DNA of 64,000 nucleotides from an uncultured Treponema sp. (GTDB lineage: Bacteria; Spirochaetota; Spirochaetia; Treponematales; Treponemataceae). This document shows, in pieces, positions 51,512 to 60,262 of this stretch (within the stretch, counting starts at the first letter, position 1; each line of letters opens with the position of its first letter). Made by a program: the position numbers and the translations under genes. The notes below the pieces were generated by a model. The model had not been told where the DNA came from, did not search any database, and saw only the letters and a list, made by a program, of their open reading frames with translations. The stretch lies in assembly GCA_900319625.1 (NCBI GenBank), contig ONPD01000006.1, positions 111,140 to 175,139 of the forward strand. Reading direction: 5' to 3'.

Positions 51512-51547
51512 AAAAAAAAGCCGCCCGCATTTTATTTTGCAGGCAGC
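51512..51547 (-). terminator. Intrinsic terminator of the efflux operon
   Basis: Minus strand: GCTGCCTGCA (51547-51538) pairs fully with TGCGGGCGGC (51529-51520), two G-U pairs, followed by TTTTTTTT (51519-51512). Confidence 0.85.
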
Positions 51548-51558
51548 CAAATTTGATT

Positions 51559-51864
51559 TTATTCTATCTCCACACCCTTGGTAAAAAACAGCGAAATTCC
51601 TTCCTTAGGGAACTTCACCTTTACTTCCTCAATCACCGCTTTAATTTTGCGGGCAGCTTCTGCATCCACATAGGCATACAAAATGAAATTCTGCTCTGGC
51701 CAGGCGGCGGACCCCATTTTGCGGGTTTTTATACCTTTGCCGTGAACATCGTTTAAGATTGTATACTGGATGGCGGGGATATTTTCTTCAAGGCGCTCGA
51801 TGATGTCGTCTTCCACCGACTGATTGCTTATAATTTCTGCGCGATATTCTGCTATAAATTCCAT
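51559..51864 (-). CDS. PII-like small regulator-type protein next to RND efflux genes
   Basis: This 101-residue cytoplasmic protein has the alternating strand-helix-strand pattern of a ferredoxin-like/PII-like fold (EFIAEYRAEIISNQSVEDDIIERL, YTILNDVHGKG, NFILYAYVD..AARKIKAVIEEVK). The closing strand is typical of trimeric PII-like proteins. Such small proteins are found beside transporters, including RND pumps. It is the last gene of the tolC-MFP-RND transcript, 65 bases after the pump gene, with GAGG as Shine-Dalgarno. Function is inferred from fold and context; ligand unknown. Confidence 0.6.
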   Translation of the reverse strand: MEFIAEYRAEIISNQSVEDDIIERLEENIPAIQYTILNDVHGKGIKTRKMGSAAWPEQNFILYAYVDAEAARKIKAVIEEVKVKFPKEGISLFFTKGVEIE

Positions 51865-51897
51865 AATTAAACCTCATAAAATTGGTTTGTAGACCTA

Positions 51898-51917
51898 AAA
51901 ATTGCTCTCGCAATTTT
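51898..51917 (-). repeat. Perfect hairpin between the RND pump and PII-like genes
   Basis: AAAATTGC and GCAATTTT pair over a GAGA tetraloop in the transcript, followed by only one extra T. It may be a weak attenuator or an RNA-processing stem lowering expression of the last gene. Confidence 0.6.
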
Positions 51918-51929
51918 CTTAACGGTCTG

Positions 51930-54900
51930 CTATTTAACATCGGCCGCCAGCGGCCTTCCACACATAACCAGGCTGTACAAAACCGGAATTACCAGCAGAG
52001 TGATGAAGGTACTACTTGTAAGTCCGCCGACAACGGCAATACCAATCGGCTGAACCATCATGGACTGGCCTTCGCTGGCAAAGCACATTGGAAGCATACC
52101 AAGAATTGTTGTCAGGGTTGTCATCAAAACCGGGCGGAAGCGGCTCTTCCCGGCCTGATAGCAGGCTTCCTTCAATTCTACGCCGCGTTCACGAAGCATA
52201 CCTGTGTAGTCAACAAGGATGATACCGTTGTTTACTACGATTCCGACCAGCATAATCAAACCGACCATAGACATAATCGAAAGAGCCTGTCCGATAATCT
52301 TATAAATAAATACAACACCTATAATCATAAACGGAATTGTTGCAAGGTTTATCAGCGGAGCCTTAAAGCTTTCATAGGTTGCTGCCATAACGCCGAATAC
52401 AAGGATAATGGCCATAGCGATAATCTTGAAGTAGAGCCTCATCTGCTCGGTTGTATCTTTCCAGGAACCTTCATAGCTTACGGTAACGCTTTCAGGGATA
52501 ATGAAGCTTTCGTTGATTTTTTCTTTAATCATATTTTCTACGACGTTGGCGTTTGTAGTCGTAAGGATATCAGCCTTTACGTGAATGATTCGGGTCTGAC
52601 TTTCACGGGCAATGGAAACAGGACCAACACCTTTTTTCAGGCTGGCAAAGTTTGCAACGCTGACCTTACCGTTGGTTCCCTTTACAAAAATCGATTCAAG
52701 GTCATCCATTGTCTTGCGGTCTTCCGGCCGGTAAGAAACTACCACGTTATAATCCTTTCCGTTATTGCGGAAAACGCAGGCGGTAGTTCCGTTGATGGCG
52801 TAGTTGATTTCCTTGGCAACGGTGGTAACGTCAACTCCAAAAGAGTAAGCACGCTGGCGGTCAATTACGATTTCTACCTGAGGAAGTCCCCGGCTCATAC
52901 TGATGCTGGACTCTCCGGTATCGCCAAGGTTATCTATAATATCACCGATTTTTTCTGCAACGTCCATTGCCTTGTCCAGGTCATCCGAGCGGATTGCAAT
53001 ATCAATATCACTTCCCATCATCTGACCGCGGAAGCCCTGACCAAAGGTAAAGGTTGCCCCGGAAAATTCTGCAAAGTGGGAACGCAGCTTCTGCTGAATC
53101 GTAGCAGCATTATCAATCTGTTTGCTTGTTTCCGGCAGAGAGATTTCGATGGAACCGGTATTTGTGGCAGAGTTTCTTCCGCTGGCACCAATTGTCGTTG
53201 TAATATTTTTGTAGCCCTTTACCTCATTTTTGATGATATCTTCAAAGCTTAAAAGCACCTTTCCGGTTTCATCAAGAGGAGTTCCCACAGGCATTGTAAG
53301 CTTAAGGGTAACTGAATCATCACTTCCAGAAGGCATCATATTAATCTGCATTGTCGGGATGATTGCAAAAGAAATAAAAAGCAGGCAGACAGCCACAACA
53401 AGAGTTACAAGGCGGTTGTTGAGGGAAAGCTTCAACAGTTTTCCGTACCATTCAGTAAGCCTATTCATTCCACCCTGAAAGAGGCCGTAAAGCCGTTTCA
53501 AAACAGGATTTCTTACAGGCTTTTCATTTCTGTTGGAAAGAGGCAGAAACTTTCCGGCAAGAACAGGAACAAGGAAAATCGCAACAAGGAGTGATGATAC
53601 AAGGGCAATTACGATTGTAAAAATCAGCCCTTTAAACATCTGTCCCATCATTCCAAGATCAGAAATAAAGAAGATAAATGGAATGAAAACGCAGATTGTC
53701 GTAAGGTTTCCCGAAATTACCGACATCAGCATTTCCTGGCTTCCAAGAATTGCCGCAACCTTAGGCTTGGTTCCCCGCTGGCGGTAGGCATAAATATTAT
53801 CAATCATAACAATTGAAGCATCTACAATCATACCGACACCAAGAATCAGACCTGTCAAAGTCATCATGTTTAAGGTGATTCCAAGGTTACTCATTGCAAA
53901 AAGGGTGATAACGATGGAAAGCGGAATGGAAATTGAAATGATGATTGTACTTTTGAAATTCTGCAAAAAGATAAAGAGAATCAAAACGGCAAGTAAAAGT
54001 CCCTGCCAGGCCGACTGAATCAGAGTATTGATTGTTTCGCGGATTGAGTCGGTTGTATCCCATACGATTTCAAGGGAAATGTCGGCAGGAAGTTGATTAG
54101 AAAGCTCTGACATTTTTTTATAAACGTTGTTGGCAACGGTAACGGAGTTAGAACCCGAAACCTTTGTTACGCTGATGTAAACACCACGCTGGCCGTTGAT
54201 GTAAGATTCTGAACTTGCATCTGCATAGCCAAGAGTTGCAGTTCCGATATCACGCAGCTTTACCGAATAACCATTTATAGTAGAAATTACAGTGTCATTG
54301 ATTTCATCAACCGAAGAATACTGACCTGTAGTTCTGACGATATAGTTTTTGTGACCTTCCTGAACCTTACCACCGCCAAGTTCCAGATTCTGCTTGGCAA
54401 GGGCACTTACAACCGTCGGAATTGTGTAGCCGTAAGCAGCGAGGCGGTTCTGGTCAAGTTCAACATTTACCTGCTTAGCACGACCGCCACGAACGCTGGC
54501 TTCTGCAACGCCGTCTGCCTGTTCAAGAATATCAGTAATATTGTCTTCTGCAATCTGCTTGATATCGTCTACCGAGCGGTTACCGCGGACAAGAATACGC
54601 ATAATCGGCATAGAATCGCTGGAAAATCGCATAATGCTTGGAGTTCCCGCGTTATCCGGCAGGGAGTTTGTAATTCGGCTCAGCTTATCGCGGATATTAT
54701 TTACCGCCGCTTCCATATCAGTTCCGTAATTGAACTCCATCTGAACCATAGAAGAAGATTCTGACGATGTCGAGCTGATTTTTTTTACGCCGTTTACACT
54801 GACAACGGCATTTTCAATCACTTTTGTAACTGTCTGTTCAACTGATTCCGGGCCCGCGTTCTGATAGGTTGTCATAATCATAACGTAGGGGTTATCAACA

Positions 54901-55016
54901 TCCGGCATAAGGGCAATGGCTATCTTACTGAAGGTAAAAGCGCCCAGGATTCCCAGAAGTGCAAAGGTAATAAGCACCAGAATCGGGTGCTCCATGGTTT
55001 TACGGCTTAAACTCAT
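51930..55016 (-). CDS. RND-family efflux pump (HAE1/AcrB-like)
   Basis: This 1028-residue inner-membrane pump has the two repeated halves of RND proteins: a first helix (ILVLITFALLGILGAFTF), a large periplasmic porter loop, helices 2-6, and the repeat from about 510. Helix 4 contains GVGMIVDASIVMIDNI; the first Asp of the AcrB Asp-Asp pair is present and the second is Ala. The start overlaps the MFP stop (ATGA). It likely exports drugs, dyes or bile-like compounds with the adjacent MFP and TolC proteins. Confidence 0.93.
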   Translation of the reverse strand: MSLSRKTMEHPILVLITFALLGILGAFTFSKIAIALMPDVDNPYVMIMTTYQNAGPESVEQTVTKVIENAVVSVNGVKKISSTSSESSSMVQMEFNYGTDMEAAVNNIRDKLSRITNSLPDNAGTPSIMRFSSDSMPIMRILVRGNRSVDDIKQIAEDNITDILEQADGVAEASVRGGRAKQVNVELDQNRLAAYGYTIPTVVSALAKQNLELGGGKVQEGHKNYIVRTTGQYSSVDEINDTVISTINGYSVKLRDIGTATLGYADASSESYINGQRGVYISVTKVSGSNSVTVANNVYKKMSELSNQLPADISLEIVWDTTDSIRETINTLIQSAWQGLLLAVLILFIFLQNFKSTIIISISIPLSIVITLFAMSNLGITLNMMTLTGLILGVGMIVDASIVMIDNIYAYRQRGTKPKVAAILGSQEMLMSVISGNLTTICVFIPFIFFISDLGMMGQMFKGLIFTIVIALVSSLLVAIFLVPVLAGKFLPLSNRNEKPVRNPVLKRLYGLFQGGMNRLTEWYGKLLKLSLNNRLVTLVVAVCLLFISFAIIPTMQINMMPSGSDDSVTLKLTMPVGTPLDETGKVLLSFEDIIKNEVKGYKNITTTIGASGRNSATNTGSIEISLPETSKQIDNAATIQQKLRSHFAEFSGATFTFGQGFRGQMMGSDIDIAIRSDDLDKAMDVAEKIGDIIDNLGDTGESSISMSRGLPQVEIVIDRQRAYSFGVDVTTVAKEINYAINGTTACVFRNNGKDYNVVVSYRPEDRKTMDDLESIFVKGTNGKVSVANFASLKKGVGPVSIARESQTRIIHVKADILTTTNANVVENMIKEKINESFIIPESVTVSYEGSWKDTTEQMRLYFKIIAMAIILVFGVMAATYESFKAPLINLATIPFMIIGVVFIYKIIGQALSIMSMVGLIMLVGIVVNNGIILVDYTGMLRERGVELKEACYQAGKSRFRPVLMTTLTTILGMLPMCFASEGQSMMVQPIGIAVVGGLTSSTFITLLVIPVLYSLVMCGRPLAADVK

Positions 55017-56050
55017 TGAGGCTTGCCTCCCTTTTTAGGGGCATCTTTTGGAGCGCCTTCAGGTGGATTTTCCATATTTTCAGGCTTACTCTCAACTACA
55101 GAAGTTGCACCATTCGTAATGTCTTTAATCTTTCCACCGTCAGCCAGAGTAAGCATACCTTCAACTACAACTTTTTCACCTTCGTTCACGCCATTCAAAA
55201 TCTGATAGTAGCTGGCAACGTTTTTACCAAGTGATACCTCGCGCTTTTGAACTGTCTGGCCGTCAGTCGTAACATAGAGATAGTATTTATCGTTTGAATT
55301 TACAAGGGCATCCTGCTGAATTGCAATCTGGCCTTCATAATCAACAGTGTAGAGTTTTACCTTTGCAAACATTCCCGCATTCAGGCGGTCATCCTTCTGG
55401 TCAAAATGAAGGACGATTTCCTTTGTTCGGGTAGCGGCATCAACAACAGGAGAAATGCGGACAACCGTCGCTGTAAAAAGAACTCCGGCATAAGCTTCAA
55501 AGGTAACTTCGGCCTTGAGTCCCAGCCTGATGTCACCGATGTAGCGCTCAGGAACGTAAGCAGTAATCTGAAGGTTTGCAATATCACCGATTTTTGTAAT
55601 GACAGAGCTTGTAGAAACGGTCTGGCCTGACTTCATAGGAGTTGAAATAATACTTCCGCTGATTGGAGCGGTAACCGGAGACTTAGCGTAATAGCTTCCA
55701 GGCTCAGAAGGGTCAACGTAAGCAATAACATCGCCAGCCTTTACCTGAGAGCCCAGGGAAACTAAAGTCTGGACAACCTTACCGCCGATTGAAGGAAAAA
55801 CTTCAATAGAACTCTGGGTTTCGACATCACCGTTTGTAAGAATATAGTCGTGAAGTGTGGTCTTTTCGGCTACAACAGTTTTTACAGAAGTAACAGTATC
55901 ACCTGCTCCTCCCCACATTCCCTTGCCAGGCTTTCCGCCCTTGCCGCCTTTTTTAGCCTTATTTGTCGTATTTATCAAAAAGATTGCAAGGATTGTTGCG
56001 ATAATTACCGCCGCAACGATGATGATTGTCTTACCTTTCTTGTCTGCCAT
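55013..56050 (-). CDS. RND efflux membrane-fusion protein
   Basis: The 345-residue protein has an N-terminal membrane anchor (about 6-26), a Gly/Lys-rich linker, a lipoyl half (EVFPSIGGKVVQTLVSLGSQVKAGDVIAYVD), a very short hairpin, the second lipoyl half (PISGSIISTPMKSGQTV), the beta-barrel domain and a Pro/Gly/Lys tail. It bridges the pump and the TolC channel. The coiled-coil hairpin is very short, as in some spirochaete and Bacteroides adaptors. AGGA precedes the ATG. It follows the TolC-like gene by 21 bases. Confidence 0.9.
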   Translation of the reverse strand: MADKKGKTIIIVAAVIIATILAIFLINTTNKAKKGGKGGKPGKGMWGGAGDTVTSVKTVVAEKTTLHDYILTNGDVETQSSIEVFPSIGGKVVQTLVSLGSQVKAGDVIAYVDPSEPGSYYAKSPVTAPISGSIISTPMKSGQTVSTSSVITKIGDIANLQITAYVPERYIGDIRLGLKAEVTFEAYAGVLFTATVVRISPVVDAATRTKEIVLHFDQKDDRLNAGMFAKVKLYTVDYEGQIAIQQDALVNSNDKYYLYVTTDGQTVQKREVSLGKNVASYYQILNGVNEGEKVVVEGMLTLADGGKIKDITNGATSVVESKPENMENPPEGAPKDAPKKGGKPQ

Positions 56051-56071
56051 TTTTTTCTTCCTATATATAAT

Positions 56072-57382
56072 TTAATTTGTTACGTTAGAAAAAGTCCCGA
56101 AAGGAACGCCCAGTGTACTCTCCAGAGTAAGTACATTGGAAATCAGGGTAAACTCCTGCTGCTGGAGAGAAGTTTTTGCCGTCAAAAGATTGTCCTCTGC
56201 CTTCTGTAATGTCAGCAGGTCCTTTGAACCGTTGTTGTAGGCAATGCGGGTCATTTCATAAGAACGCTGCATAAGGTTTACGTTTTTTTCAAGAGTTTCC
56301 AGCTGGCTCTGAGCCTGAAGAATTGTGTTGTAGCTGTTTCGCACATTGATAGCCGCACTTGTCTTTTCATCTTCCAACTGAAGTTTAAGTTCTTCAAGCG
56401 ATTCTTTCTGGCTTGCAACGCTGAGGGCACCTGTTGACCATGGGAGATAGCCGTCGAGCGGTATCTTCACGCCCAGGGAGAGAGAGTTTGTAGTAGAAAG
56501 ATTATCAACATTTTTTGTCTTTGTTTTTCCGTAAGTGTAAGAAGCAGTAAGGCTTGGTCCGTAAGCAGAAAATCTGGTAGAAAGAAGCTTTGCCTTTGCC
56601 GAATCCACCGAGTTCTGGGCAGACTTTACAGAAGGAAGAGCTTCAATATCACCGTGGAGAATTTCCTCCGAAAGCTTAACCTTCTGCACTACATCATCCA
56701 GGTCGCCTTCAAGTTCAATATTGATTGAAAGTCCGATTCCCAGAACCCGCTTAAAGCTTGCAATGTCGTTGGTGTAGGTATTTTTAAGGATAGTGATTGT
56801 CGGCTTTTTGCTTTCCACATTGTACTGAGAGTTGAGCAAATCAAGTTCAGAAAGCTGACCGCGGTTGTACTTGGCCAGGTTTGAATCATAAGTCTGCTGG
56901 GCAGTTTCAAGGCTGCGTTCCTGGGCAGCAAGATTTTCCTTCTGATAGAGAATATTATAGAAGGATTTACGCACATTCAGCTCTACGCTTCTTTTTGTAT
57001 CCTCATAAGAAAGCTGGCCTGCATCATAAGCAAGAAGAGCCGATTTAATAGAAGAAAAAATTGAAGGCGAAAGAGAAATTGAAGCTGAACCCGAAATTCC
57101 CGTTGAATAAGTATCCTTTTCTAAATCATCATTAAAGGAACCGGAAACTGTAAGTGTCGGACTGATTGCATTCCAGGAAGAATTTTTAGCGCGTTTCTTC
57201 AAATTAAGGGCAAGTTCGCTTTTCTTTACAGAAACGTTGTTTTCCAAAGCGTATTTTACCGCATCATCTACTGTAAGACGCAGAATTGCATCCGTCTTTT
57301 CATCTGTCTGAGACTTTGTCTGTGCAAAAACTGCCGCCGTAAAAAATAAAGCAAGCGCACAGGTAAAAATTTTCTTTATCAT
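56072..57382 (-). CDS. TolC-family outer-membrane efflux protein
   Basis: The 436-residue product has a signal peptide (MIKKIFTCALALFFTAAVFA) and the repeated OEP domains: VDDAVKYALENNVSVKKSEL, LNVRKSFYNILYQKENLAAQE, NRGQLSELDLLNSQ and the second-half counterpart INVRNSYNTILQAQSQLETLEKN with NNGSKDLLTLQKAE. It forms the trimeric exit duct of the efflux system. The ATG at 57382 is preferred over 57415 because it starts the signal peptide and follows AAGGAA. A TATAAT at 57410-57405 is the likely -10, giving a short leader. Confidence 0.92.
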   Translation of the reverse strand: MIKKIFTCALALFFTAAVFAQTKSQTDEKTDAILRLTVDDAVKYALENNVSVKKSELALNLKKRAKNSSWNAISPTLTVSGSFNDDLEKDTYSTGISGSASISLSPSIFSSIKSALLAYDAGQLSYEDTKRSVELNVRKSFYNILYQKENLAAQERSLETAQQTYDSNLAKYNRGQLSELDLLNSQYNVESKKPTITILKNTYTNDIASFKRVLGIGLSINIELEGDLDDVVQKVKLSEEILHGDIEALPSVKSAQNSVDSAKAKLLSTRFSAYGPSLTASYTYGKTKTKNVDNLSTTNSLSLGVKIPLDGYLPWSTGALSVASQKESLEELKLQLEDEKTSAAINVRNSYNTILQAQSQLETLEKNVNLMQRSYEMTRIAYNNGSKDLLTLQKAEDNLLTAKTSLQQQEFTLISNVLTLESTLGVPFGTFSNVTN

Positions 57383-57404
57383 ATTTTTTTTCCTTATACA
57401 CACC

Positions 57405-57410
57405 ATTATA
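57405..57410 (-). promoter_or_regulatory. -10 element of the efflux operon promoter
   Basis: Minus strand TATAAT (57410-57405), 22 bases before the tolC-like ATG; the -35 is not clear. Confidence 0.5.
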
Positions 57411-57524
57411 ACCAATTAATCATACCAAATAGTACATTCTTTTTTAAGAATTTTTTGTTATGAAGTAAATAATCTCTCTTTTATTTTTCATTTCTTTCTG
57501 CTAATTTTATAGAAGGTGGGAATT

Positions 57525-59366
57525 ATGGAAAATGAGGCAATTTTTCATTCAGACATTAATGATTCAGAAGCGCTCATAAACGAATTTTTTGCGCACTACG
57601 ACTATTTCAACGAAGATGACAAAGTCCGCATCAAAAAAGCCTGGAATCTGCTCTGCGAAAAATGCGGAGACAAGAAACGAAGCTGCGGAACGCCTTACTA
57701 TCTTCACCCCCTCAGACTCGCCCGCATTCTTGCAAACTCAAAGCTGGATTCTGATACAATCATTTCTGGAATTCTGCACACCATCCGCGATTTTGGCGTA
57801 AGCCCGGAAGAATGTGGAAAAATATTCGGCGAACAGGTAGAAAAAATCATTCAGGGTACAAACAAAATTATGTACCTGCCTATAAACTCTAAAACCCTGC
57901 GCCAGGCAGACGCAATCAGAAAGATGATTTTTGCCATGACAGACGACGTTAGAATCATCCTTATCAAAACTGCCGACCGCCTGGACCGCATCAGAAACAT
58001 CAGGAACCTTGAGCCGGAGCGACAGAGAATCCTTGCAGAAGAAATCATTGATATCTGGGCGCCGCTTGCAGACCGACTTGGTATGCAGACTGAAAAAAAC
58101 GAGTTTGAGGACTTGAGTCTTAAGTACACAAATCCAAAGGCCTATGCCCAGATTGAAGCCATAGTTGCCCAGTCCAAGGAAGAACGCGCAGACTTTTTGA
58201 GTGCCGCCGTAAAAAAAATCCAGCAGAAGGCAGAAAAATCGGGCATTTCAGTTACGATTACCAGCCGCGCAAAGCATTATTATTCTATTTATCAGAAGAT
58301 GAGAAAGCGCAACAAGGCCGCAAGCGAACTTTATGACCTGCTTGCCCTGCGCATTTTGTGTTCAACTAACGCTGAATGTTACACCCTGGTTGGAATTGTT
58401 CACAGCCTCTGGACTCCGCTGGATGGCCGCTTTAAGGACTACATCGCCGTTCCAAAGGCCAACGGCTACCAGTCCCTCCATACAACCGTAATGTGTGAAG
58501 GAAAGCCCCTGGAAATCCAGATCCGCACTTATGAAATGCACAATATGGCCGAGCACGGTATCGCTTCCCACTGGCTCTACAAAAAGGGAACAAACCACGA
58601 CCTTGTTGAAGCCGACAAGCTTGAGATTTTCAACAAACTGCAGTCTCTTAAGGAAAGCATTCTCACAAACGACGCTGATTTTGAAACCCTTAAAAATGAG
58701 CTGCTTGGTGATGAGATTTTCGTATTCACTCCGGCAGGCGACGTAAAAAAACTTCCGGCAGGCGCGACAGCAATCGACTTTGCATACTCCGTTCACTCTG
58801 CAATCGGAGAAAAAATCGTAGCGGCCAAGGCAGACGGAAAAATCATCCCGATTACAAAGCCGCTTCAGAACACACAGATTATAGAAGTAATTACAAATCC
58901 GCAGGCTCACCCTACCGAAGCCCAGCTGAGTAACGTAAAAACTTCAAAGGCTCACCAGAAGATTCACTCCTGGCTCATGGCAAACGACCCGACCTTCAGT
59001 GAACGCATTGCCCTGCAGAATGCCGCTGCCCCTGCCGGTGACGCTGCCTCTGGAGACGCTCAGGCTGCCGCCGCCCTGCTGCAGGCAAGCGGAAAGCGTC
59101 CCCGTAAGAAGCACTACAAAAAGGACGAAGACCATCCGGAAAAACAGGTTCGAACCCGCAAAAATATCCTTGTTCAGGGAGAAAAGCACGTAATTTACAA
59201 TTTTGCCCAGTGCTGCAATCCTTATTACCCGGATGTAATCTGCGGTTACGTCACCCGCTCAAAGGGAGTGACAATTCACAAGGCAAGCTGTCTGATTTAC
59301 CAGCGCATTCCTGAAAAAGAAAAGAGAAGCGTACAGGTAAGCTGGGATATAGAAGATAAAAATTAA
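57525..59366 (+). CDS. Rel-family (p)ppGpp synthetase with degenerate hydrolase site
   Basis: The 613-residue protein has an HD-type domain, a synthetase, a TGS domain (FTPAGDVKKLPAGATAIDFAYSVHS, about 401-460) and a short Cys-rich C-terminus (CCNPYYPDVICGY). The synthetase looks intact: RAKHYYSIYQKM, GRFKDYIAVPKANGYQSLHTTV (RFKD at 302-305) and LEIQIRTYEMHNMAEHGIASHW. In the hydrolase, His61 is kept but the HD pair is His-Thr (84-85) and the following acidic pair is Arg-Asp (88-89). The usual C-terminal ACT domain is missing, and residues about 499-524 are an Ala-rich insertion. The ATG at 57525 is preceded by AAGGTGG. It is expected to make alarmone; hydrolysis is doubtful. Confidence 0.9.
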   Translation: MENEAIFHSDINDSEALINEFFAHYDYFNEDDKVRIKKAWNLLCEKCGDKKRSCGTPYYLHPLRLARILANSKLDSDTIISGILHTIRDFGVSPEECGKIFGEQVEKIIQGTNKIMYLPINSKTLRQADAIRKMIFAMTDDVRIILIKTADRLDRIRNIRNLEPERQRILAEEIIDIWAPLADRLGMQTEKNEFEDLSLKYTNPKAYAQIEAIVAQSKEERADFLSAAVKKIQQKAEKSGISVTITSRAKHYYSIYQKMRKRNKAASELYDLLALRILCSTNAECYTLVGIVHSLWTPLDGRFKDYIAVPKANGYQSLHTTVMCEGKPLEIQIRTYEMHNMAEHGIASHWLYKKGTNHDLVEADKLEIFNKLQSLKESILTNDADFETLKNELLGDEIFVFTPAGDVKKLPAGATAIDFAYSVHSAIGEKIVAAKADGKIIPITKPLQNTQIIEVITNPQAHPTEAQLSNVKTSKAHQKIHSWLMANDPTFSERIALQNAAAPAGDAASGDAQAAAALLQASGKRPRKKHYKKDEDHPEKQVRTRKNILVQGEKHVIYNFAQCCNPYYPDVICGYVTRSKGVTIHKASCLIYQRIPEKEKRSVQVSWDIEDKN

Positions 59367-60241
59367 TTGAACTCTTTATAGCTTATGCTTCCGGCGTCCT
59401 CGTCCACGTACATAATGTACCAGACGCCGTTTTCGCCGAAGGATCTGAAGTTATACTGGGTAAAGTTTCCGAACTTATCAACTCCGCCCGGATGATAGTG
59501 TCCGCACAGATAGCCCTGAATCTCCATTTCTGAAAAGAATTGAATCAGGATATTACGCTCAGTTGTATCACGCAGACAGAAAGGCAGAAACCACTGGGCA
59601 AGCTCAGAGCGGGAAAGAGGCACATGAGTAAAAACGACCACCCGCTTTGATTCAGCCGCCATTGCCGCCTTTAAGCCTTCCAGCTGACGGGATCCCAGGG
59701 TTCCAGAACCGCTGTCCAGCCCATACCAGGCCAGATTTTTCGTATAGAATTTATAGTAAGAAGTTCCCGGGTAACAGTATTTTGAATAGAGTTCATAACC
59801 GTCACTCTGGAAAAGGTCATGATTTCCGATTACGTTCAGAACCTTTTTTCCCTTAGCTTCGATTTTTGAAACCAGGGCGGCATAATCCTTCATCTGGCCT
59901 TCTTTTGCGCCGTCGGCAAAATCACCAAGACCAAGGGCAAACTTCACTTTTGATAAATCATAGGAATTAAGCCACTTTTCGAAGGCTGCGTCCACTCCGC
60001 TTTTATAATACCCCGCCCCCTTATGAACATCAGTCAGAATAAGAACCTCGTAGGAGCCGGAAACAGAGTCTGTCCAGCCGCGGATTTCATCATCAGAAGC
60101 AGAAATATTTTTTATGGGACGATAGCGGTGATTTACGTTATTGTCACCGCTCCAGAAAGATTCAGGTGTAATATTACAGCCGGCCAGGGCTATCAGACTA
60201 AGAGAAAACAAAGTGCCCAAAAAAATGCGTAATTTCTTCAT
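59363..60241 (-). CDS. Lipoprotein metallophosphoesterase
   Basis: The 292-residue protein has a lipoprotein signal ending LAGC (Cys22) and a calcineurin-like domain with LTDVHKG, GLGDFADG, GNHDLF, FTHVPLS and CGHYHPGG, so all metal-binding blocks are present. It acts outside the cytoplasm on an unknown phosphoester. The ATG at 60241 is chosen over 60262; a TATAAT lies nine bases before it, with GGAGAG between, so either leaderless or SD-led start is possible. It overlaps the Rel stop by four bases, tail to tail. Confidence 0.88.
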   Translation of the reverse strand: MKKLRIFLGTLFSLSLIALAGCNITPESFWSGDNNVNHRYRPIKNISASDDEIRGWTDSVSGSYEVLILTDVHKGAGYYKSGVDAAFEKWLNSYDLSKVKFALGLGDFADGAKEGQMKDYAALVSKIEAKGKKVLNVIGNHDLFQSDGYELYSKYCYPGTSYYKFYTKNLAWYGLDSGSGTLGSRQLEGLKAAMAAESKRVVVFTHVPLSRSELAQWFLPFCLRDTTERNILIQFFSEMEIQGYLCGHYHPGGVDKFGNFTQYNFRSFGENGVWYIMYVDEDAGSISYKEFN

Positions 60242-60262
60242 CTCTCCAATATTATAAACCAC

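Noticed and set aside
51882..53252. Long plus-strand open frame (456 codons) opposite the RND gene
   Set aside because: It lies antisense to a clear RND coding sequence, has Cys/His/Asn-rich random-looking composition and no promoter or Shine-Dalgarno.
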